Shown: in pieces, positions 8,445 to 13,723 of the stretch | Numbering within the stretch: position 1 is the first letter of the stretch | Layout: each line of letters begins with the position of its first letter | Source: JANWHF01 sp036276235 | Lineage (GTDB): Bacteria; Planctomycetota; Phycisphaerae; Tepidisphaerales; Tepidisphaeraceae | Length of the DNA stretch: 23,500 nt | Assembly (NCBI GenBank): GCA_036276235.1 | Contig: DATBDZ010000088.1 | Location: forward strand, 1-23,500 | Direction: 5' to 3' | Notes under the pieces: generated by a model | Told to the model about the DNA's origin: nothing | The model's input: the letters and a program-made list of their open reading frames with translations, nothing else | Database searches by the model: none | Translations under genes and position numbers: made by a program

Positions 8445-8492
8445 ATTAAAGGTGACGCGAACCTTTATATAAAGGTTCGCGTCACCTTTAAT
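8445..8492. repeat. Perfect 48-bp palindrome in the kdpF-kdpA gap (family F)
   Basis: ATTAAAGGTGACGCGAACCT and the bases to the centre at TATATA are mirrored exactly by the second half, with no loop and no mismatch. In RNA the hairpin would end in a tight A/U loop. It lies 15 bp upstream of the kdpA start codon, so it covers the usual leader region of kdpA. No second copy was seen in this window. Confidence 0.93.
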
Positions 8493-8508
8493 TCGAATTT
8501 CCGTTCAA

Positions 8509-8592
8509 TTAGAACTTCTCGGGGCGGATGAGGGCCACGAACAGATAGGCCAGCAATCCGACCGACACGAGGCCAACAAGAATGTTTTCCAT
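8509..8592 (-). CDS. kdpF: KdpF, K+-transporting ATPase subunit F
   Basis: A 27-residue single-helix peptide, starting MENILVGLVSVGLLAYLF and ending ALIRPEKF, which is the KdpF signature (a hydrophobic helix followed by a short basic P-E-K/R-F tail). KdpF binds in the membrane at the KdpA-KdpB interface and stabilises the complex. A GGGAG ribosome binding site lies 8 bp before the ATG, inside the end of the preceding small gene. It starts 2 bp after that gene's stop codon, which suggests translational coupling. It is too short for usual ORF cut-offs. Confidence 0.93.
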   Translation of the reverse strand: MENILVGLVSVGLLAYLFVALIRPEKF

Positions 8593-8594
8593 GT

Positions 8595-8678
8595 TCAAAG
8601 TCTCCCGCAGGCGTAGGTGTACGCGATGCTGATGATGAAGAGTCCGATTGTTAAGAGAATGAAAATGAGGTCTTGCAT
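8595..8678 (-). CDS. 27-aa hydrophobic membrane peptide upstream of kdpF
   Basis: An open frame beginning MQDLIFILLTIGLFIISI and ending AYTYACGRL gives one hydrophobic helix with a short Cys-Gly-Arg tail. It is the same length as KdpF, precedes it by 2 bp, and its own end carries the KdpF ribosome binding site. Position, size and composition argue that it is a real first gene of the operon. I recall small unannotated peptides with a C-terminal C-x-R/L tail before kdpF in other phyla, but I cannot verify that here. Possible roles are a KdpFABC accessory subunit or a leader peptide; both are inference. Its ATG has only a weak purine stretch (GAGAA) upstream and lies close to a TATGAT -10 candidate. 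Confidence 0.7.
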   Translation of the reverse strand: MQDLIFILLTIGLFIISIAYTYACGRL

Positions 8679-8688
8679 AATGTTCTCA

Positions 8689-8694
8689 ATCATA
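8689..8694 (-). promoter_or_regulatory. Candidate -10 box of the kdp promoter
   Basis: TATGAT on the minus strand lies 10 bp before the ATG of the 27-aa peptide. There is no good -35 hexamer at 17 bp; instead the last half-site of the operator at 8707-8755 falls there, as expected for an activator-dependent promoter. The mRNA would have a very short leader. Inferred from sequence only. Confidence 0.4.
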
Positions 8695-8706
8695 CGAAGC
8701 GTGAGA

Positions 8707-8755
8707 TCAGGACAGCGTCAAAGGTTGTGGCTAATTCATCAAGAAACCATCAAGA
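8707..8755 (-). promoter_or_regulatory. Four-half-site phased operator upstream of kdp
   Basis: On the plus strand half-sites TCAGGA (8707), TCAAAG (8718), TCAAGA (8739) and TCAAGA (8750) are spaced 11, 21 and 11 bp, so all face the same side of the helix. On the minus strand this reads TCTTGA-N5-TCTTGA-N15-CTTTGA-N5-TCCTGA, followed by a -10-like TATGAT. Direct repeats with an 11-bp period are typical of OmpR/PhoB-type response regulators, the family of KdpE. A second copy with identical spacing lies at 9314-9362. Confidence 0.6.
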
Positions 8756-8767
8756 GTGAAAGTCGGT

Positions 8768-9292
8768 TCAACATGGGTTGAGGGAATAGGCCGGATCGCC
8801 CCTCCGGGCGGCCCTGATCTCCGAGACGGAGCGCCGTCCGTCCTCCGGAACCAACGGCAGCGCATCTTCATCTCCCAGCGCTACCTGCTCACTCGTGTGG
8901 CCAAACCGCATCAGCTCAAATATCCGGCGCAAATTCTGTTGCGAGGCCGCGTGCCGCGGATCGATGGCGATGGACACTCCGTAGAATCTGCGGGCAACCT
9001 CGCAATGCCCCTGTAGCTCGCTGACCACGCCGGCGAGATTCAGATAAGCGGGGTCGTTCGCCAGCGCGTCCTGGTGATATGCTAGGAGCCGCGCCGCTGG
9101 TTCGGCTTGGCCACTGCGGATCGCGCCAATCGCGCGGGCGATCAGATCATCGCGCCACGTGAGCAAGCTTGTCGATTCCGTTTCGTGACCCGCAAGCCGC
9201 GCGCATGTGGCGGCGGCGATGTGCCAGAAGCCGGGAACTTTGAATGGACATGAATTACTAACAGCGTTCAAGGAGTCTCCTGTTCGACTCAC
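8768..9292 (-). CDS. Small TPR-like protein upstream of kdp
   Basis: A 174-aa soluble protein with two or three helical TPR-like repeats (about 47-125): LIARAIGAIRSGQAEPAARL, then AYLNLAGVVSELQGHCEVAR and RFYGVSIAIDPRHAASQQNL. A conserved-looking FELMRFGHTSEQVALGDEDA tail follows. There is no signal peptide or catalytic motif. TPRs bind partner proteins. It lies 89 bp upstream of the kdp operon on the same strand and carries the same operator in front, so a role in K+ homeostasis or Kdp regulation is plausible but unproven. The ATG at 9292 gives the longest frame. A TTG at 9271 with AGGAG 5 bp upstream is a serious alternative and fits the promoter geometry better. Confidence 0.75.
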   Translation of the reverse strand: MSRTGDSLNAVSNSCPFKVPGFWHIAAATCARLAGHETESTSLLTWRDDLIARAIGAIRSGQAEPAARLLAYHQDALANDPAYLNLAGVVSELQGHCEVARRFYGVSIAIDPRHAASQQNLRRIFELMRFGHTSEQVALGDEDALPLVPEDGRRSVSEIRAARRGDPAYSLNPC

Positions 9293-9306
9293 AGATCTTT
9301 AGCTCA

Positions 9307-11625
9307 ATGCGCATCAAACCGGTGTTAAGAGTGGAGCAATCCGCATCAAGAAAGCGTCAAGACGGCGGGATTTCCGCTGTTTCGTCGTTCCTATTCGCCT
9401 CGACGATCTTCCTCAGCGCGCTGCTGCTGTTCGACATCGAACCACTCATCGGCCGCTATGTACTCCCCTGGTTTGGCGGCGGGCCCGCCATCTGGACGAC
9501 CTGCCTGCTCTTCTTCCAATTCACCTTGCTTGCCGGATATGCATACGCGCATTGGACAACCGCGCGCCTGCCCATTCGCGCGCAGGCCGCAGTGCATCTT
9601 CTGTTGTTGATCGCGGCGATTCTGTTCCTACCAACAATCCCCGCCGACCGATGGAAGCCCGCAGATCCAGGTTTTCCAACATGGCGAATCCTCTTGCTGC
9701 TTCTGGCGACAATCGGCCTTCCCTTCTTCGTGCTCTGCTCAACCGCGCCGCTGTTGCAGGCGTGGCTTGTGCGGGTTCGCGTTGGCCAAATTCCGTATCG
9801 CCTGTACGCGCTGTCGAACGCGGGATCGCTGCTGGCCCTCCTGAGCTATCCATTCGTGGTCGAGCCCCTGCTCGGCCGCCGCTTGCAGGCGATTTGCTGG
9901 GGTTACGGATTTGTGACGTTTGGCGTCCTTTGCGGATTCTGCGCGCTCTTGCTGGTGAGATGCGCGAACCACGTCGCATCACCGCACGCTAACGACACGC
10001 AACCCAACGCCATCGCGCCGAGCCGGTTGGATCGGTTTACCGTCCTCATTCTTCCCGCGATCGCGTCGGTCTTGCTAGTGGGCACCACTAACACGCTGAC
10101 GCAAGACGTCGCGCCGGTGCCGCTGCTTTGGGTGTTGCCGCTGGCGGTTTATCTGGTGAGCTTCATCCTGTGCTTCGAGCATTCACGCTGGTATCGCCGC
10201 GATCTGTTTGGCGGATTGCTGATTCCCTGCGTCGGCATTTATTTCTGGCTGATGACGCTGCCGGCGGGAAAAACGCCGCTTAAATTGCAGATTGCATTTC
10301 ATTGCGTGCTACTCTTCGTCGCTTGCATGATCTGTCATGGCGAAGTCGCTCGCCTTCGCCCGCACGCGCGGCATCTCACCGGCTACTACCTGGCGATCGC
10401 CGCCGGCGGGGCGCTCGGCGGCGTGTTCGTGGCGCTGATCGCGCCGCGCATCTTCTTCGACTTTGCCGAACTGCGGTGGGGCGTCTTCGCGTGCTGCGCA
10501 TTTTTCCTGATTTTGCTCGCAGTCGATCCCCAATCGAAACTCTATCGCCTGCGGCCATCATGGGCATGGTTTCTAGTCATCATCGCGATGACATTGATCG
10601 GCGTACTCACGTTCGCCGGCCCGACAACGCTGACCAACGCCCGCATACTGACGCGCGTCCGCAATTTCTATGGCGTCATGACCGTCGCCCAGCGCGGCGA
10701 TGCCGGCAGCTCGTATCGCCTGCTACAACATGGCCGCATCATTCACGGCCTGCAATTCATGGATCCCGCGCGGGCAAAATCGCCTTTCAGCTACTACGGC
10801 CCGCAATCGGGACTCGCCAAAACCATCGGGGCAATGCACGCGCATCGTCGTGCGATGCGCATCGGTGTCATCGGCCTGGGCGCTGGCTCGATCGCCGCGT
10901 TTGGCCGTTCGGGCGACGAGTTGCGGTTTTATGAAATCGATCCGGGCGTGGAGCGGCTGGCGCGATCTTATTTCACCTACCTGCGCGACACGCCAGCCAA
11001 GACAAGTGTGATCCTCGGCGACGCCAGACTGTCGCTTGAGCGCACGCAGGATATTTTTGGCGATGTTGCATTGTCCCCTCCCCAGGTACTCCGGGGGAGG
11101 GTTAGGGAGGGGGTTCGCGCAAGCGGCGTATCTTCTACACAGCCCCCTCCCCGGCCCTCCCCCGGAGTACCGGAGGAGGGAGAAAAGATGCCGCCTGATG
11201 TCCCCCACATCCCACTCAAGCGCGAACCGTCCGAAAACTTCGATCTGCTCGTCCTCGATGCGTTCAGCGGCGATTCGATTCCGATCCACCTGCTGACCGC
11301 CGAGGCATTCGATCAATACTTGCGGCATTTGCGAAGCGATGGACTGATCGCTATGCAAATCACCAACCGGTATCTGGACTTGCAGCCAGCCGTCGCGCGA
11401 ATCGCGACACATTTGGGATTGCGCGGGATCGTCATTGCATCAGACTTACCAAAGTCTCCAACGGCGACCGAGTTTTCATCGATATGGGTGATCCTCGCGC
11501 AGGAGCAAACGGTGGCGGAACTGATTGATCTTCGCGAAGCGGGAAAGCCGTTGCCGACAATGAATGACGCGGGAATGTGGACCGATGGGCACTCCAGCCT
11601 GTTTGCGGCAATGCGACTACGATGA
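9307..11625 (+). CDS. Multi-TM protein fused to a spermidine-synthase-like domain
   Basis: 772 aa. Residues about 25-445 form roughly a dozen membrane helices, with the family markers IEPLIGRYVLPWFGGGPAIW, GYAYAHW and YALSNAGSLLALLSYPFVVE. Residues about 490-770 form a Rossmann spermidine-synthase/methyltransferase-like domain with GLGAGS at 523-528, acidic YEIDP near 542-546 and DAFSGDS at 651-657. Such fusions are often annotated as spermidine synthases, but their substrate is unproven. Residues about 590-630 (SPPQVLRGRVREGV and on to PSPGVPEEGEK) are encoded by a palindromic repeat (11074-11180) inserted in frame between the dinucleotide-binding half and the DAFSGDS motif. The ATG at 9307 has no clear Shine-Dalgarno and overlaps the phased operator, so the start is uncertain. 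The gene is divergent from the TPR gene. Confidence 0.85.
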   Translation: MRIKPVLRVEQSASRKRQDGGISAVSSFLFASTIFLSALLLFDIEPLIGRYVLPWFGGGPAIWTTCLLFFQFTLLAGYAYAHWTTARLPIRAQAAVHLLLLIAAILFLPTIPADRWKPADPGFPTWRILLLLLATIGLPFFVLCSTAPLLQAWLVRVRVGQIPYRLYALSNAGSLLALLSYPFVVEPLLGRRLQAICWGYGFVTFGVLCGFCALLLVRCANHVASPHANDTQPNAIAPSRLDRFTVLILPAIASVLLVGTTNTLTQDVAPVPLLWVLPLAVYLVSFILCFEHSRWYRRDLFGGLLIPCVGIYFWLMTLPAGKTPLKLQIAFHCVLLFVACMICHGEVARLRPHARHLTGYYLAIAAGGALGGVFVALIAPRIFFDFAELRWGVFACCAFFLILLAVDPQSKLYRLRPSWAWFLVIIAMTLIGVLTFAGPTTLTNARILTRVRNFYGVMTVAQRGDAGSSYRLLQHGRIIHGLQFMDPARAKSPFSYYGPQSGLAKTIGAMHAHRRAMRIGVIGLGAGSIAAFGRSGDELRFYEIDPGVERLARSYFTYLRDTPAKTSVILGDARLSLERTQDIFGDVALSPPQVLRGRVREGVRASGVSSTQPPPRPSPGVPEEGEKMPPDVPHIPLKREPSENFDLLVLDAFSGDSIPIHLLTAEAFDQYLRHLRSDGLIAMQITNRYLDLQPAVARIATHLGLRGIVIASDLPKSPTATEFSSIWVILAQEQTVAELIDLREAGKPLPTMNDAGMWTDGHSSLFAAMRLR
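9314..9362 (-). promoter_or_regulatory. Second copy of the phased operator, upstream of the TPR gene
   Basis: Plus-strand half-sites TCAAAC (9314), TTAAGA (9325), TCAAGA (9346) and TCAAGA (9357) have the same 11/21/11-bp spacing as the kdp copy, displaced by exactly 607 bp at all four positions. The TCTTGA-N5-TCTTGA core differs from the kdp copy at only two of 19 positions. A weak -10-like TAAAGA (9301-9296) occupies the corresponding place. The site overlaps codons 3-19 of the divergent gene. Confidence 0.6.
11074..11180. repeat. Palindromic repeat (family B variant) inside a coding sequence
   Basis: Arms GTCCCCTCCCCAGGTACTCC (11073 onward) and CCCGGAGTACCGGAGGAGGG (ending 11180) flank an inner inverted pair. 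The architecture matches the family B elements at 11641-11765 and 18025-18150, with GGTACTCCGG in place of TGTACTCAGG at the turn. It adds about 39 codons without a stop or frameshift to the spermidine-synthase-like gene. Confidence 0.85.
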
Positions 11626-11640
11626 GACTATGCCCCAGAA

Positions 11641-11765
11641 CCCTCTCCCCTGTACTCAGGGGAGAGGGCAGGGTGAGGGGACAGCGTGTCGCGATATGGC
11701 GTCGTTCGCAACTCGACGCGTTCGTCCTCTCACCCCAGCCCTCTCCCCTGAGTAAAGGGAGAGGG
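11641..11765. repeat. Palindromic repeat, family B, complete 125-bp element
   Basis: Outer hairpin CCCTCTCCCCTGTACTCAGG...GGGAGAGGG at the left and CCCTCTCCCCTGAGTAAAGG...GAGAGGG at the right enclose GCAGGGTGAGGGGACAGCG...CCTCTCACCCCAG. The whole element can fold into a branched hairpin. It is nearly identical to 18025-18150. It lies in the 179-bp gap before the AspT-like gene and makes that frame look 76 codons too long. Confidence 0.9.
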
Positions 11766-11804
11766 AGCAAAGGCATCAGCGCATTGCAGACCGATAGAGG
11801 TGAC

Positions 11805-13499
11805 ATGTTCCCGTTGAATGGATTCAAGTGGTTCGCATTTCTCGCCTTCAGCATCCCCAATTCCGTCCCCTGGGGCTTGGCCACGCTCTCGCTGGCCGTC
11901 GTCGTCGGCCTTGGCCTTGGCGCCATTCGCGTGCGCGGGATTCGGCTTGGTGTTTCCGGCGTGCTCTTTTCATCGCTCATCTTTGGGCAGCTTGGCCTTA
12001 CGGTTGATAAGCCCGTGCTCGATTTCCTGCGCGATTTTGCGCTGATCGTCTTCATCTATGCCGTCGGGTTGCAGGTGGGGCCGGGGTTTCTCACGTCGCT
12101 GCGCGCGGAAGGATTGCGGCTGAATCTTCTTTCGATAGCCGCCGTGGCGCTGGGGGCGGTGTTTACGGCGATTGTAGTACACGCAGTCGGAATGCGGCAC
12201 GACGTGGCGGCGGGGCTTTATTCCGGCGCTTACACCACCACGCCCGGCGTCGCCGCCGGGCAGGAGGCGCTGCGGCACAAATTTGGCGCAAACGCCGACC
12301 AGGCCGTGCTGGCCACCGGCCTCGCCTACACCGTCACCTATCCCTTCGGCGTCGTCGGGCCGAGCTTTGTGATCGTGATGCTTCGCCGGCTGTTTCGCGT
12401 TCGCGTCGATGAAGAAGTCCGCGAACTGGCGGCAAAGGAATTAAGCCGGCAGCCAAAATTTGAGTCGATTGAGTTCAAGGTCACCGCTTCGGATTACGCC
12501 GGCAAGGTGTTGCGCGATCATGCGCTGGTGCGATCCAAGGGCATTCTGTTCAGCCGACTCTGGCGCGACAATGCCGTCATCGTTCCCAACGGTGATACGG
12601 AGGTTCGCGTCGGCGATGTCTACCGCGCCTTCGGTCCGGAAAGAGAACTCGACGATGTCGTCCGCGCGATGGGCCAGCCGACGGAATTCGATTTCGATAC
12701 GGCCGCCGGCGGCGTGCGGCGAGAGGAGTTCATCGTCACGCGCACGCGCGTCCTCCGTCGAAATCTACGCGAGCTGGATTTGATTCGAAGGCTGGGTGTC
12801 ACCATCACACGCGTCACTCGGGCCGGCGTCAATCTGGTCGCCGATGCGTCGCTGAAGCTGCAGTTTGGCGATCGCGTCACCGCGGTGGGCCCGGATGTTG
12901 GGCTCAAGGCGCTGGAGCGCGAGCTGGGCAATTGCCCCGACACACTCAATCGCCCGCAATTGGTGCCGATCTTTCTGGGGATCGTGCTCGGCGTCATCGT
13001 CGGCTCGATTCCGATTCGCATCCCGGGCTTGAGCACAACTCTTCGCCTGGGCCTGGCCGGCGGGCCGATGCTCGTCGCCATCGCGCTCTCGCAGCTTGGG
13101 AATGTCGGGTCGGTCGTCTGGTACATGCCCGTCGCGGCCAATCAGCTCTTCCGCGATTTTGGCCTGGCGGTGTTCCTCGCCTGCGTGGGATTAAAAGCCG
13201 GCGAGAATTTCACCCAACGCATCGTGCAAGGCGGCGGCCTGAGCTTCATCCTCTGGGGCGCGGCAATCACCGTCATTCCAGTCTTCCTCGTCGGCGTCGC
13301 CGCTCGCTTGATGTTCAAGATGAACTTCGTGACGCTCAGCGGCTGGGTCGCCGGCGCGATGACCAGCTCGCCGGCGCTCTTGTTCGCCAGCGATGTAACG
13401 CGATCGGAATCGGTTTCGGTCGCCTATGCATCGGTCGCGCCCCTGGCGATGCTGACGCCGATTGTCTGTGCGCAGCTGTTGGTCGTTCTGTTGAACTGA
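11805..13499 (+). CDS. AspT/YidE-family putative transporter with two RCK_C domains
   Basis: A 564-aa inner-membrane protein of the AspT-YidE-YbjL (aspartate:alanine exchanger, AAEx) family. It has an internal duplication: five or six helices at about 20-195 and again at about 385-563. Between them lie two TrkA_C/RCK_C ligand-binding domains at about 218-285 and 303-372 (FGDRVTAVGP near 354-363). Family motifs are VGLQVGPGFLTSLRAEG at 87-103 with its second-half counterpart VGLKAGENF at 461-469, and the glycine/threonine-rich GAYTTTPGVAAGQEAL at 141-156 with counterpart GAMTSSPALLFAS. The substrate is unknown; acidic amino acids or dicarboxylates are possible. I chose the ATG at 11805 because GAGGTGA precedes it and the protein then has family length. 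The open frame upstream is translated repeat. Confidence 0.88.
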   Translation: MFPLNGFKWFAFLAFSIPNSVPWGLATLSLAVVVGLGLGAIRVRGIRLGVSGVLFSSLIFGQLGLTVDKPVLDFLRDFALIVFIYAVGLQVGPGFLTSLRAEGLRLNLLSIAAVALGAVFTAIVVHAVGMRHDVAAGLYSGAYTTTPGVAAGQEALRHKFGANADQAVLATGLAYTVTYPFGVVGPSFVIVMLRRLFRVRVDEEVRELAAKELSRQPKFESIEFKVTASDYAGKVLRDHALVRSKGILFSRLWRDNAVIVPNGDTEVRVGDVYRAFGPERELDDVVRAMGQPTEFDFDTAAGGVRREEFIVTRTRVLRRNLRELDLIRRLGVTITRVTRAGVNLVADASLKLQFGDRVTAVGPDVGLKALERELGNCPDTLNRPQLVPIFLGIVLGVIVGSIPIRIPGLSTTLRLGLAGGPMLVAIALSQLGNVGSVVWYMPVAANQLFRDFGLAVFLACVGLKAGENFTQRIVQGGGLSFILWGAAITVIPVFLVGVAARLMFKMNFVTLSGWVAGAMTSSPALLFASDVTRSESVSVAYASVAPLAMLTPIVCAQLLVVLLN

Positions 13500-13723
13500 G
13501 GGCACCGCTCTATATCGACGGACGAACGCTGGCGAATAAATCGCGCCGATTGCAATGGCTCGCTTTCATTCGGCTAGTCGTCCGCAAGGAACTATCATGC
13601 AGAGGTACTCCGAAGCATCCGGCTCGATCGCGCGAACGGGCCCAATGCTTGGGTGCACCTGAGCATGACGGTTCACGTCTATTGATGTATCTTGGCTCAT
13701 CGGTGGGGAAAGATGGAGGCGAT
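13500..13723. repeat. Intergenic region with a family C palindrome
   Basis: No gene. The only recognisable content is a diverged family C element at 13595-13669, starting TCATGCAGAGGTACTCCGAA and ending CACCTGAGCATGAC, with several arm mismatches. A GGAGGC ribosome binding site (13715-13720) for the next gene closes the gap. No clear terminator or promoter was seen. Confidence 0.75.

Noticed and set aside
7323..8531. 402-aa plus-strand open frame
   Set aside because: Antisense to kdpA, running through the perfect palindrome into kdpF; low-complexity basic composition and no recognisable domain.
11577..11804. 76-codon N-terminal extension of the AspT-like gene
   Set aside because: It is translated family B repeat plus the end of the upstream gene; a good GAGGTGA-ATG start lies at 11805.
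12932..13723. 264-codon N-terminal extension of the DUF5695-like gene
   Set aside because: It overlaps the conserved transporter gene in another frame; the signal peptide and GGAGGC-ATG at 13724 mark the real start.
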